64,000 nt of DNA from an uncultured bacterium (GTDB lineage: Bacteria; Patescibacteriota; Patescibacteriia; 2-12-FULL-60-25), in assembly GCA_937949995.1 (NCBI GenBank), contig CALFEO010000028.1:1-64000 (forward strand), given 5' to 3'. Shown one piece after another: positions 25,490 to 34,047 of this stretch. The stretch's first letter is position 1. Each line of letters opens with the position of its first letter. The notes beneath the pieces were generated by a model. It worked only from the letters and a program-made list of their open reading frames with translations, did not search any database and was not told the DNA's origin. Position numbers and translations under genes: made by a program.

Positions 25490-26323
25490 CTATGATTTTA
25501 TCGCGATGCGGCGAATGTGTTTGCCGTTCATCTCGATAAGCTCTTTGTCGGAGTAATTTCCTCCGACGCAAGTGAATGTTTGCCCTTTGATAGAAGCGCT
25601 CCGCGACATGTGCGCATGTCCGCAGAAAACATTCGTCAGGTGTTCGTGGTTGGTGAAGATGCCGGCGTAGATTTCGCTTCCCAAAAAAGCATTGGTGAAA
25701 CGGTAGGATTTTGGAACCAGCCAACGCGGATGAAACAAGAGTTTCTTGGTGGGCAAGTGATGCATGATGGCAATGACTTGCCTGCCTCGAGTTTCGGCCA
25801 GATGTTTATCCAGTTTATCCGCGAAATATTCGGCGGCTTCGGTATCCGAGTAATTCCATTTTACGTAAAGCGCGTCATTCCAAATCAGCTGTTTTGTGTA
25901 CGGGTCGATTTTGTCGGCATAGAACGATCGGTTTATGCCTAGGTTTTCGTCTTTGAACGAATAATCATACCAGCCCATACTGCCGACGATGGCAAAGTCA
26001 TCCAAATAAAGAGGGCTTTCATCCAAAGGATGAAAGTTTTGATCCTTCATGATTTTGTGTCCGCGATCGAATTGTGCCAAAGAATCGGATTCGTCAAATA
26101 CCCAAATATCGTGGTTGCCCAACACCGCGCATTTTGTTCCGCGAAAATCGCGGAACAATTCCAGCGCTTCGTTGAGTGATTCTTCGCCGGATCCGATGTC
26201 TCCACACAAACAAAGTACGTCTGCGACGGTTGATTTGCCGCAGGTATATTCAGCCAATTTACGCACGGCTTGATCGCCGTAAACATTGTGTCCAAAGTGC
26301 AAGTCGCCGGTAATGAAAAGCAT
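25490..26323 (-). CDS. calcineurin-like metallophosphoesterase
   Basis: 277 residues. All metal-binding blocks of the family are visible in order: GDLHFGH (6-12), LCGDIGSGEES, LGNHDIW, MHHLP and CGHAHMS. Start ATG 26323 has AAAGGAGAT upstream. Members act on nucleotides, phosphoproteins or nucleic acids; the substrate is not evident. Promoter TTGACA-17-TTAAAT precedes it. Confidence 0.88.
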   Translation of the reverse strand: MLFITGDLHFGHNVYGDQAVRKLAEYTCGKSTVADVLCLCGDIGSGEESLNEALELFRDFRGTKCAVLGNHDIWVFDESDSLAQFDRGHKIMKDQNFHPLDESPLYLDDFAIVGSMGWYDYSFKDENLGINRSFYADKIDPYTKQLIWNDALYVKWNYSDTEAAEYFADKLDKHLAETRGRQVIAIMHHLPTKKLLFHPRWLVPKSYRFTNAFLGSEIYAGIFTNHEHLTNVFCGHAHMSRSASIKGQTFTCVGGNYSDKELIEMNGKHIRRIAIKS

Positions 26324-26348
26324 TTTATCTCCTTTCCGGTAACGTGTA

Positions 26349-26377
26349 ATTTAAGCACTTTTTGACTTTTTTGTCAA
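26349..26377 (-). promoter_or_regulatory. promoter TTGACA-17-TTAAAT
   Basis: Minus-strand TTGACA (26372-26377) and TTAAAT (26349-26354, preceded by TGC) with a 17-bp spacer. Confidence 0.8.
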
Positions 26378-26400
26378 CTGTTTTGCATGTCAAAATAACA

Positions 26401-27381
26401 TTATTTTGCAGGTGTTAGCGGTTTTTTACCTTTAAGGACAGCGATTATGTTTTTGGCGGCTATTTCCGACATGTCACGGCGGGCTGATTCGGTGGCGCTG
26501 GCTATGTGGGGAGTGAGTATGACGTTGTTGTATGATTTTAGCTCCATGTTATCGCGAAGGTCGCAATCGATGGCGGGTTCGCATTCAAAAACATCGAGTC
26601 CGGCACCGGCGATGCGTTTAGCTTTAAGGGCTTTAAGTAATGCTTTTTCGTGAACAATGGGACCGCGGGCGGTATTGATTAAAAATGCCGTAGGCTTCAT
26701 CAGCGCAAATTCTTTGTCGGAAATCAGGTGAGTTGTGGAAGGTAAAAGAGGCACATGGAGCGAGATGAAGTCGGCTTTTTTGAGGAGTTCGGTTTGGGAA
26801 ACTTTTTTGGCTCCCAACTCTTTTTCGAGGATTGGATTACGGCTTGGGTTTGTGTAAAGGAGTTTCATGCCAAAGCCCAGAACTCCGCGGCGGGCAGTCA
26901 TGCCGCCGATTCGGCCGGCGCCGATAATGCCTAAAGTTTTGTTGTAGACATCGGAGCCGGTCAGTAAAGTCGGGGACCAGCCTTTGTATTGACCGCGTTT
27001 GGCAAAATGATCGGCTTCGGGAATACGGCGAGCCAAAGCCAGCATAAGAGCAAATGTGTGCTCGGCGACAGATTCGTTGACTTTGTCGCTGGGAGTGTTG
27101 GTTGCAATGATGTTGTGTTTTTTGGCCGCTTCCAGATCTATATTATCGAAACCAACCGCAAAATTGGCTACGATTTTCAGATTTTTGCCGGCGGCTTGGA
27201 ATACTTCTTCGTTAATCCTGTCTGTCAACAAAGATAATACGGCATCACAGCCTTTAACGCTTTTCAGCAATTTTATACGAGGAATGATTTTATCTTTGGG
27301 ATAAATTGTAACGGTGTGGCCGGCTTTTTTTAGCATGTTGATGCCGGATTCGTGGATTTTACGAGTGACGAAAATTTTCAT
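26401..27381 (-). CDS. D-2-hydroxyacid dehydrogenase (glyoxylate reductase/SerA-like)
   Basis: 326 residues. The NAD-binding loop is GIIGAGRIGG (about 150-160). Catalytic-site segments are INTARGPIV (Arg), GLDVFECEP (Glu) and LTPHIASAT (His). Closest in pattern to glyoxylate/hydroxypyruvate reductases. It lies 29 bp after the BASS transporter gene in the same direction, so the kinase, transporter and dehydrogenase probably form one operon, possibly for a small organic acid or sugar derivative. Confidence 0.88.
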   Translation of the reverse strand: MKIFVTRKIHESGINMLKKAGHTVTIYPKDKIIPRIKLLKSVKGCDAVLSLLTDRINEEVFQAAGKNLKIVANFAVGFDNIDLEAAKKHNIIATNTPSDKVNESVAEHTFALMLALARRIPEADHFAKRGQYKGWSPTLLTGSDVYNKTLGIIGAGRIGGMTARRGVLGFGMKLLYTNPSRNPILEKELGAKKVSQTELLKKADFISLHVPLLPSTTHLISDKEFALMKPTAFLINTARGPIVHEKALLKALKAKRIAGAGLDVFECEPAIDCDLRDNMELKSYNNVILTPHIASATESARRDMSEIAAKNIIAVLKGKKPLTPAK

Positions 27382-27410
27382 AATGAGTTTTTAATCAAAA
27401 TTAATTTTAA

Positions 27411-28391
27411 TTAGCGTTTAATGCGTTTGCGGGTTTTGATTTTCAGTTGTTTGTTGTCGAGCATTACGGCATGGGCGGCTATCCAGCGAAAAGGAGGAAG
27501 CAAAAAGTTGATTACCAAGAGTAAAATTACCAGCTGAGTCATTAGTTTGGCATCCGGAAAAAATTTGTTGGCTATATAAAGTGAAAGAGTGTTGTTAAGG
27601 TAAACGATGCAAAGAGCGATGGTGGCTTTTTCGGCATGAGAACGCCAATAGCTCATAAAATAAGTTACGGCAACCAATGCGGACATGTAGATGAGCATCA
27701 CTATAACCAAGCCCGCGTCGCGGAAGCTTAAAGTGATCATGCCTTCGGATCCCACGGTGTCGGCGACTATGGTGGCTATTAAAATGCCGAAAGCGATAAT
27801 GGATATTTCGCGCCACCAGAAATCGTATTTGATAACAAATTTGGGTCGTTTTTGTTTGACATAAGTTGCGACGATAAACGGGAGGACTATGGTGATGAAC
27901 AAATTTGTGAATAAAGAAACGACGGGAACCGGAACAACTCGGCCGATAGCGATCCAAAAGACAAATGGGATTGTAAGAGGCGCTAAAAGAGAAGTGGTGG
28001 CAGTGATAACCAGGGCCAGGGTTGTTTTACCGCCGAATAAATCAGCGATTAAAGCTATTGTCATGCCGGTCGGCATGGCCCCAAGAATTAAAAATGCCAT
28101 GGCCCAATCCGGAGCGAAAAGCACCAAAGGCAGCCACATCAATAACGGCAAGAATATCAACATTGAACTGTTAACCAGAGCAAGCATTTTCCAGTCTTTG
28201 GCATAAGCGATGATCTCTTTAAGCTCTAAGCGCAAACTTGAGCAAAAAAAGATCAAAATCAACATTTGGGTTGTGTAAGGTGAAAGGGGAGCGAAGAATT
28301 CGGGAAAGATTAAACCCAGAACAATACCAAAAAGAACAACCATTATTTGGTTTTCGGAAAACAATTGTTTTAATTTTGCGAACAATTTCAT
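27411..28391 (-). CDS. bile acid:sodium symporter (BASS/SBF) family transporter
   Basis: 326 residues, about nine to ten membrane segments and a basic C-terminus (KIKTRKRIKR). MPTGMTIALIADLFGGKTTLALVITATTSLLAPL-type sequence near 115-150 (split here by residues) is the conserved core of the family. Its start overlaps the stop of the PfkB kinase gene by 4 bp (ATGA), showing translational coupling. Bacterial members carry organic anions such as pantoate or keto acids; the cargo here is unknown. Confidence 0.85.
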   Translation of the reverse strand: MKLFAKLKQLFSENQIMVVLFGIVLGLIFPEFFAPLSPYTTQMLILIFFCSSLRLELKEIIAYAKDWKMLALVNSSMLIFLPLLMWLPLVLFAPDWAMAFLILGAMPTGMTIALIADLFGGKTTLALVITATTSLLAPLTIPFVFWIAIGRVVPVPVVSLFTNLFITIVLPFIVATYVKQKRPKFVIKYDFWWREISIIAFGILIATIVADTVGSEGMITLSFRDAGLVIVMLIYMSALVAVTYFMSYWRSHAEKATIALCIVYLNNTLSLYIANKFFPDAKLMTQLVILLLVINFLLPPFRWIAAHAVMLDNKQLKIKTRKRIKR

Positions 28392-29392
28392 AGGCTGATT
28401 TTTTTGATTTTGCAGCGCTTGATTTGTTTGGCCAAAGGAAATGACTTGAGAATGCCGTTTTTGGCGCCCATGGTTGTGATGACTCCGATGCTGTTAAGCG
28501 AACCGGTGCAGAGAGCCGTGTTGATATCCGAATTTTTTATGAATGATGCGGTAAAGCCGCTGCCAAAAGCATCACCGGCGCCGGTGGTGTTGATGCGTTT
28601 GCCGGGAATGGCGGCAATATGCAAAGCGGATTCGGTATTGCGATCGTAAGCACAGGCGCCGTTGGGGCCGTCTGTTATGATCAAAGCCTGCTTGGGAAGT
28701 TTGCCCAGAGTTTTGATTATATCTTCAAGGTGACGCGGAGGTTTTTGGGTCAGAAGAGCGGCTTCTTCGCGATTGACAAAAAGAAGATCCACGGACTCGA
28801 TAAAAGATTTGAGTTTTTTTACTCCCAGACGCAATTCGTTATTGCCGGGATTCCAGGCGATTTTTATGGATTGATTTTTTGCGGCCTTGAAAATGCTTTG
28901 CAATTGTTTGATATCTCCGCCAAGAGAAGTGAGATAAATCCAAGCAGGATTAAGTTTGCTCCAATTAATTTGACGTGTATCGATGTGGTTGGATGCTCCG
29001 CGATAAACCAGGATACTGCGATGTCCGGAGCCGGAAAGGATAATTACGGAATAACTTGTTTGGCGCTTGAAATCGGTTTGAATGTGCTTAATGGATATGC
29101 CGCCTTTTTGTAAGGCTTGTTTGACCGCTTCGCCGTTGGCATCGTTGCCGACACGGCAAAGGCAAGCCGTTTTATAACCCAATTGACTAAAAGTGACAGC
29201 GGCATTTGTGGCACCTCCGCCGGTTTCCAGATAAATATCGTCGATTGGAATTTTTGCGCCCATGGGAAAGCAAGCGTCAAAACCCGCCGGAGCATCGGCA
29301 TCGGTTTTGCGTTCGAAGTGTTTGCTTTTTATAAAGACGTCCCGTGTTCCGGCACCAATGGTTAAGACGTCCAATCCTCCAAAGAAGAACAT
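28388..29392 (-). CDS. PfkB-family carbohydrate kinase
   Basis: 334 residues from ATG 29392 (MFFFGGLDVLTIG). The open frame runs on to 29497, but that stretch is GAACnACGAA repeat DNA, and an extended -10 TGTTATAAT ends 6 nt before this ATG. Family signatures: GGGATNAAVTFSQLG, ITDGPNGACAY and the C-terminal NTTGAGDAFGSGF with the catalytic Asp. Substrate may be ribose, adenosine or another sugar. It overlaps the BASS transporter gene by 4 bp. Confidence 0.87.
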   Translation of the reverse strand: MFFFGGLDVLTIGAGTRDVFIKSKHFERKTDADAPAGFDACFPMGAKIPIDDIYLETGGGATNAAVTFSQLGYKTACLCRVGNDANGEAVKQALQKGGISIKHIQTDFKRQTSYSVIILSGSGHRSILVYRGASNHIDTRQINWSKLNPAWIYLTSLGGDIKQLQSIFKAAKNQSIKIAWNPGNNELRLGVKKLKSFIESVDLLFVNREEAALLTQKPPRHLEDIIKTLGKLPKQALIITDGPNGACAYDRNTESALHIAAIPGKRINTTGAGDAFGSGFTASFIKNSDINTALCTGSLNSIGVITTMGAKNGILKSFPLAKQIKRCKIKKISL

Positions 29393-29398
29393 GGAACT

Positions 29399-29404
29399 AT
29401 TATA
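29399..29404 (-). promoter_or_regulatory. extended -10 TGTTATAAT of the PfkB operon
   Basis: TATAAT at 29399-29404 with TGT directly upstream. It ends 6 nt from the start codon, so the mRNA is predicted leaderless. Confidence 0.75.
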
Positions 29405-29640
29405 ACACATCGAACCACGAACTTCGAACCACGAATGTCGAACGTCGAATGTCGAACGCCTGCGCTCCGAAGCTTCAGCGAAGGAGTGTTGAATCACGAA
29501 TTACGAACCAAGAACTAGAAACTAGGATTTAGGAACCGGGATAAACTTATACGAAGCACCTCCTTAGTAAGGAGGTTGGGAGGATCCGCTGTAGCCACTG
29601 AACTCGTTATGAACGTTATAAACGTCAAAAAAAGTACGAG
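29405..29640. repeat. GAACCACGAA composite repeat
   Basis: Runs of GAACCACGAA, TCGAACGTCGAATG and ACTAGGAACC-like 10-mers end in AGCACCTCCTTAGTAAGGAGG TTGGGAGGATCCG, the same composite as at 1-415. Confidence 0.9.
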
Positions 29641-29650
29641 GTACGATGTA

Positions 29651-30184
29651 CTAGGTATTAGGTAAGATCTTTTCGCATGTAAATACAAAAGCGGGCGGGA
29701 TGTTGAATGGGGTGAAATTGGTTTTTATGTTGCCAAAGATTTCGATCAATTCTTGGCGGGTGTAGATTGAATATTGAAACATGATAAATTTTCCGTTCGG
29801 TTTTAATCGTTGCTTGATTAGCTTGAAGATTTGTTTGCGACGGATTGGATCCATGGCAGCAAATGGTATACCGGAAACAATAAAGTCGTATGAATTTTCT
29901 TGTTCGAGAACTGATCGAATGTCTTCTGTGATAATGCGGATGCCGGGAAATTTGTTTTGGCAGATTTGAGCCAGCTCTTCATCCAATTCGATGCATGTGA
30001 GCTGTGCGTGATCGATAAGTTTTGGGATGATGTGAGATGTTAATGCTCCGGAGCCTGAACCCAATTCCAAGACTCGCGAATCGGGATTGATATCACGTGC
30101 CATGAGCCTACCTAAACTGTTAGAGCTGGGAGCGACCGAGCCGATTTGGCGGGGAGCTCGGAAAAATTTAATAAGCCAATTCAT
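29651..30184 (-). CDS. SAM-dependent methyltransferase (PmtA/KsgA-like)
   Basis: 177 residues from ATG 30184 (MNWLIKFFRAPRQIGSVAPSS), placed by a -10 box TATTAT ending 6 nt upstream; the frame opens to 30247 in repeat-flanking DNA. SAM-binding motif I is VLELGSGSGALTS, acidic loop CIELDEEL, and motif IV region DFIVSGIPFAAM. The N-terminal FFRAPRQIGSVAPSS is typical of phospholipid N-methyltransferase-like or rRNA adenine methylase-like proteins. Phospholipid or small-molecule methylation is possible. Confidence 0.82.
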   Translation of the reverse strand: MNWLIKFFRAPRQIGSVAPSSNSLGRLMARDINPDSRVLELGSGSGALTSHIIPKLIDHAQLTCIELDEELAQICQNKFPGIRIITEDIRSVLEQENSYDFIVSGIPFAAMDPIRRKQIFKLIKQRLKPNGKFIMFQYSIYTRQELIEIFGNIKTNFTPFNIPPAFVFTCEKILPNT

Positions 30185-30234
30185 GCGCAGATAATACAGG
30201 GGGATGGGGAAAGGAGCAAGGGATCTCAAGAGCG

Positions 30235-30430
30235 AAGATCGAACCACGAATTACGAACCACGAATTACGAACCTCGAACTACGAACCACGAACCTTGAAC
30301 TACGAATTTGCCTCAGGCGAAGAATTACGAATAACTCATTCGAAGCACCTCCTTAATAAGGAGGTTGGGAGGATCCGTCGTAACCAATCTCGAACCACGA
30401 ACTTGAAACTGATTATTTGTACGATGTACG
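30235..30430. repeat. GAACCACGAA composite repeat
   Basis: Second full copy of the composite: GAACCACGAATTACGAACC runs, then GAAGCACCTCCTTAATAAGGAGG and TTGGGAGGATCCG. Same orientation as the copy at 29.4-29.6 kb. Confidence 0.9.
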
Positions 30431-30492
30431 AAGTACTATTTTTCCCCGCGTTATGACGTTACGACTTTACGACCGATAGTTTTTTTTGCCGC

Positions 30493-30521
30493 TTGAGCTT
30501 GTTTAGAGGGTGGTTTATACT
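30493..30521 (+). promoter_or_regulatory. promoter TTGAGC-17-TATACT
   Basis: TTGAGC (30493-30498), 17-bp spacer, TATACT (30516-30521); the box ends 8 nt before ATG 30530. Confidence 0.8.
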
Positions 30522-30529
30522 GGTTTTAT

Positions 30530-32275
30530 ATGAAAAAGAGATATCTCGGATTAATGATATTAACCGTCGGACTGCTGTTTGGAGTCAGGCAAGGATTGGC
30601 TCAAGATACGGTATCTGAAGATTTGAAGCACGGTGATCAAAAAATATCGGCGTTTGATGTTACGGCAACCTTAACCGCGGATAGAAGGTTAATTATCAAA
30701 GAAGTTATTAAATATGATTTTTCGGATTTGGTGAAACATGGGATATTCCGTTATATTCCCGAATCATATACCCGCGACGGAATGCGCTATAAGTTGAATT
30801 ATAAATTGCGAAAAATAACGCGTAACGGACAAGAGGAGCCGTATCAACAAAATCGTGACGGTAATTCGTGGATATTAAAAATCGGCGATCCCAACATTGA
30901 GATTACGGGAGAACAGGTTTATGAAATTGAGTATGAGACCAATAAAGCGATTAATTTTTTTGACGGGCACACGGAATTGTATTGGAATGTTACCGGCAAC
31001 GAATGGCCGATAACAATTGAAACGGCTTCGTTTAAGCTGATTTCCCCGATGGGAAGCGATATGGAGAAATTGGGTTTCGCTTGTTATACGGGAATTCCCG
31101 GTTCCATTGAAGAATCTTGCGAGTTGATGCCGGCGGACGATGCGGTTTTTGCGGCTTCCGCAAGAGCATTAAATGCCCGCGAAGGCTTGAGCGTGATATT
31201 CGCTTTTCCCTTTGGAGTCATTAAACAACCTACAAGAAGCGAATTGTTTTTTGAGGCTTTGCGGGATAATTGGATCATGCTGGCTCCGATATTGGCATTG
31301 ATTATCATGTTTTATTTTTGGCGGACCCGCGGAAAAGATCCTGATCCGGAAACGGTGATTCCGCAATATGAAGTGCCTTCGGAAATGTCGCCGATAGTTT
31401 TATCCGGATCACTCGGTTCCGGCGCCGTACCGCAACGCGGAATAACCGCCTCAATTATCGAAATGGCACGCAGAGGTTATTTGCATATTGAATATGGAAC
31501 CGAAAAAAAATTATTCGGTGAAAAACAAACTTATACTTTTATTAAAAAAGAAAAACCATCAGCATCAAAAGATAAATGGAATGAAATATTATGGAACGGA
31601 TTGTTTAAAGAGGGGGCAAGAGAAAGAACGACTTTTGATGATTTGCAAAAGGATCAGTTTTATAAAGATGTAACCAAAGCCACAACGGCCGCACAAAAAG
31701 AGTTGAAGAATTTGGAAATCTTTGATGCCAATCCTTACAATATCAGAATACTTTACATCGTCGCGGCTTTTGTTTTGGCATTTATTGTGGGTATGATCGG
31801 TATGAATGCTCCAATCGGGGCCGCCTCGGGATTTGCGACTTTTGTGATTGTTGCCGTATTTGGCTGGTTTATGCCGAGGCGCACAAAAAAGGGGACGTCT
31901 TTGGTTGCGCAAGTCAAAGGATTCAAATGGTTTTTGAGCGTAACCGAAGAAGAGAGATTGAAGTTTCATAATGCACCGGCAAGAACTCCACAGCAATTTA
32001 TGGAATTTTTGCCTGCCGCGATCGCTTTGGGGGTTGAAAAAGCGTGGGCGGAACAGTTTAAGGATTTGCACATTGAACCGCCCGAATGGGCGGAAGGAAA
32101 TGTCCGCAATTTTACGCCGATTATATTGGCTGATTCCATATCACAACTTAATACGGCTTCCGCGGCATCGGTTTACTCTCCGCCGTCGCAAGCCGGCAGC
32201 GGGGGTTCGGGCTTTTCATCCGGCGGAGGATATTCGGGAGGAGGCTTTGGAGGCGGAGGAGGAGGGAGTTGGTAA
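30530..32275 (+). CDS. DUF2207-family membrane protein with Gly-rich tail
   Basis: 581 residues. Signal peptide at 1-24 (cleavage near GLAQ-D). An extracellular DUF2207 region follows to about 240 (FDVTATLTADRRLIIKEVIKYDF.. is its typical opening). One membrane segment lies near 247-265, a cytoplasmic region follows, and two more segments near 400-445. The C-terminus is GGGYSGGGFGGGGGGSW. This layout is that of the YciQ/DUF2207 family, widespread in Gram-positive and CPR bacteria and of unknown function. Monocistronic, with its own promoter and terminator. Confidence 0.88.
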   Translation: MKKRYLGLMILTVGLLFGVRQGLAQDTVSEDLKHGDQKISAFDVTATLTADRRLIIKEVIKYDFSDLVKHGIFRYIPESYTRDGMRYKLNYKLRKITRNGQEEPYQQNRDGNSWILKIGDPNIEITGEQVYEIEYETNKAINFFDGHTELYWNVTGNEWPITIETASFKLISPMGSDMEKLGFACYTGIPGSIEESCELMPADDAVFAASARALNAREGLSVIFAFPFGVIKQPTRSELFFEALRDNWIMLAPILALIIMFYFWRTRGKDPDPETVIPQYEVPSEMSPIVLSGSLGSGAVPQRGITASIIEMARRGYLHIEYGTEKKLFGEKQTYTFIKKEKPSASKDKWNEILWNGLFKEGARERTTFDDLQKDQFYKDVTKATTAAQKELKNLEIFDANPYNIRILYIVAAFVLAFIVGMIGMNAPIGAASGFATFVIVAVFGWFMPRRTKKGTSLVAQVKGFKWFLSVTEEERLKFHNAPARTPQQFMEFLPAAIALGVEKAWAEQFKDLHIEPPEWAEGNVRNFTPIILADSISQLNTASAASVYSPPSQAGSGGSGFSSGGGYSGGGFGGGGGGSW

Positions 32276-32277
32276 AT

Positions 32278-32307
32278 AAAAAGCCCCGAAGAAGAATCGG
32301 GGTTTTA
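32278..32307. terminator. bidirectional terminator
   Basis: Stem CCCCGA/TCGGGG flanked by A's and T's; it serves the DUF2207 gene and the convergent gene ending at 32305. Confidence 0.8.
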
Positions 32308-32817
32308 GGTTTTTACAGCCTTGTGTTGGCCCGAAGAGTTGACGCGCTGCTGTTCGAGGTTGTCAGCCAAATCGAATTTGCGGCGTTTTTTGAACTCGGC
32401 GATCAGTGCGCGTTGCAATGAATCGCTTTTGCGTTTCATTACCAAAGCGTCACCGGGCGAGTAGTTTTTCGGATCCAGATTGCAGAGGATCAGAAGCAAT
32501 ACTTTATGCAACAAATCCTCGTTTGCGATTTGTTCGTTGCGAACGAACAGGGCTTCCGCGGCTTCGAGGATATCGATATGAACTTTGTCGACCCGAAGCC
32601 AGTGTGTAATTCCGAGCCGCTTTTGCAACGCCTCGATAACTACGCGGCGCTTTTCGTTCATTGAAGGACTGCTGGGCTCTTTTTCGGTCAAAGAACCATT
32701 GCTTGCCTCGTTGAATGCATCGAAGACCGCATTCGGTATATAGGGAGCCGGGCGTTCACCGATAATCATGCCTTCATCCGTTGTTTCGGATGGTTCGTAA
32801 GCGGTGATGCGGTCCAA
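32305..32817 (-). CDS. orphan protein, probably the -1 frame extension of the upstream gene
   Basis: The frame can start only at a TTG (32815-32817), yet stays open with protein-like sequence back to 33042 and has no ATG, GTG or TTG in that extension. The 50 codons before 32817 read ..VFGAAQLEHEPDIT.. to ..EIEENDPEIKEVLD. The upstream gene ends at 32967 just after an A7 run. A -1 shift there fuses both into about 525 residues. The C-terminal part is helical, with MNEKRRVVIEALQKRLGITHWLR and a basic end. No family recognised. Confidence 0.6.
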   Translation of the reverse strand: MDRITAYEPSETTDEGMIIGERPAPYIPNAVFDAFNEASNGSLTEKEPSSPSMNEKRRVVIEALQKRLGITHWLRVDKVHIDILEAAEALFVRNEQIANEDLLHKVLLLILCNLDPKNYSPGDALVMKRKSDSLQRALIAEFKKRRKFDLADNLEQQRVNSSGQHKAVKT

Positions 32818-32966
32818 GACTTCTTTGATCTCCGGATCGTTTTCTTCGATCTCGACGGATTGACCTTCGATTTCGATGCTGGGGCCCGAGCGCTGTCTTG
32901 TGATGTCCGGTTCGTGCTCGAGTTGGGCGGCGCCGAAAACATCGGATTCAGTCGATGCCGGCGCCT

Positions 32967-33902
32967 TTACTCTTTTTTTGATTCGGCCTCTTCGAGAGCG
33001 GCCGGCGCCAGAGTTTCGATTCCCGCACCTTCTTCGGAACCATCATGATCCAGTTCTTCCAGTTCATCGTCGCCGAAGAGGATATCCGGATTGGATTCGG
33101 ATTCGAGTTTTTGAAAGCCCATGGCTTGGCCGGCGGCTTGCAAAATAGGAACCATGTCGGTCAGATCCAAACAATCTACCAACACGGCAAGGGTAACGAT
33201 TTCCATCTCCTGCTTGGCCGTGAAAGGCCGGCTGGCGGATTTACGCTCTTGTTCGAGACGAGCTTTGTCGACTGCGACTCGGCGTTCGAGCGGGATACGC
33301 TGTTGCCAGGTTTCGCCGTCTATGGCCATGCGGATATCCAGGTGCGTGAGAATCGGTTTCAGGTTGGGCCGATTCTGCAAAAACACATCCAGCAAGAATG
33401 CGACGAAATCTTTTTCGCGGGGTGTGTTTTCCTCGATGATGCGACTCAAGGAAACTTGCATGAAATGTTTCCAAAAAGCGGAAGCATCCATGTATACAAC
33501 GAGTTCTTCGGGATTAAAGGCGGATTCGAATTCTTTCAATTCGATATCGCCGTCATCAATCGCCGAGTCGATTAGCGAAGCTTGGAAGTTCGGATCCTTG
33601 CCACGAGCGGCTTTGGGGCGCAAACCCGTGAGTTCGGTCGTGATTCGTTGTCTCACGTCCGGTCGGGGTGCGAGTGCTTGCATGCGGGTGGTTGCGGAAA
33701 ATGTTTCACGCAGTTCCGCGAGAGTCAGCCAACCCAATTCGCGAGTTGCATTCTCTGTTGCCGCTTGCAACAAGATTTCGCGTTGCTTGGCGAGTATTTG
33801 CGCCATGGCTTGCAAGGGTGCGGATTTGGCCAAATAGTCGACCGCCTCCTTTGCCAAGATCTCATCATTTGCGTTGACAGTGTGAATGAGCGAATTTGTC
33901 AT
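32967..33902 (-). CDS. orphan protein ending at a possible frameshift site
   Basis: 311 residues from ATG 33902, preceded by AAAGGAGAAG. Mostly helical and soluble, with no signal peptide. Segments such as VVYMDASAFWKHFMQVSLSRI and EIVTLAVLVDCLDLTDMVPIL are well structured; the last 50 residues are acidic. The final codons are TCA AAA AAA GAG TAA, so the stop lies two codons past a slippery A-AAA-AAA. No family recognised. It opens an island of orphan, mostly secreted proteins. Confidence 0.75.
   Translation of the reverse strand: MTNSLIHTVNANDEILAKEAVDYLAKSAPLQAMAQILAKQREILLQAATENATRELGWLTLAELRETFSATTRMQALAPRPDVRQRITTELTGLRPKAARGKDPNFQASLIDSAIDDGDIELKEFESAFNPEELVVYMDASAFWKHFMQVSLSRIIEENTPREKDFVAFLLDVFLQNRPNLKPILTHLDIRMAIDGETWQQRIPLERRVAVDKARLEQERKSASRPFTAKQEMEIVTLAVLVDCLDLTDMVPILQAAGQAMGFQKLESESNPDILFGDDELEELDHDGSEEGAGIETLAPAALEEAESKKE
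32973..32979 (-). other. A7 run, candidate -1 frameshift site
   Basis: On the minus strand the sequence TC-AAAAAAA-GAG-TAA forms an A-AAA-AAA heptamer in frame with the 311-residue gene. Slipping back one base bypasses the stop and enters the open frame leading to 32305. A one-base homopolymer error in the assembly would give the same picture. Confidence 0.5.
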
Positions 33903-34004
33903 TTACTTCTCCTTTTGTTTGTTTTTCGAGTAGCTGAACCTTGGCAGAAAATATGATTATTGTCAAGAGTAAAAATATGAAAAATTGCTTAATTCAGCAA
34001 AAAG

Positions 34005-34032
34005 AAAAACCCCATACAAGGACTGTATGGGG
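34005..34032 (-). terminator. terminator of the large lipoprotein operon
   Basis: Minus-strand stem CCCCATACA/TGTATGGGG followed by TTTTTC. Confidence 0.88.
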
Positions 34033-34047
34033 CGCTCAAGAATAGAG

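Noticed and set aside
25440..25724. N-terminal extension of the Fic partner protein
   Set aside because: It overlaps the phosphoesterase gene and lies upstream of the small gene's -10 box.
29393..29497. N-terminal extension of the PfkB kinase
   Set aside because: The extension is repeat DNA upstream of an extended -10 box; the family start fits ATG 29392.
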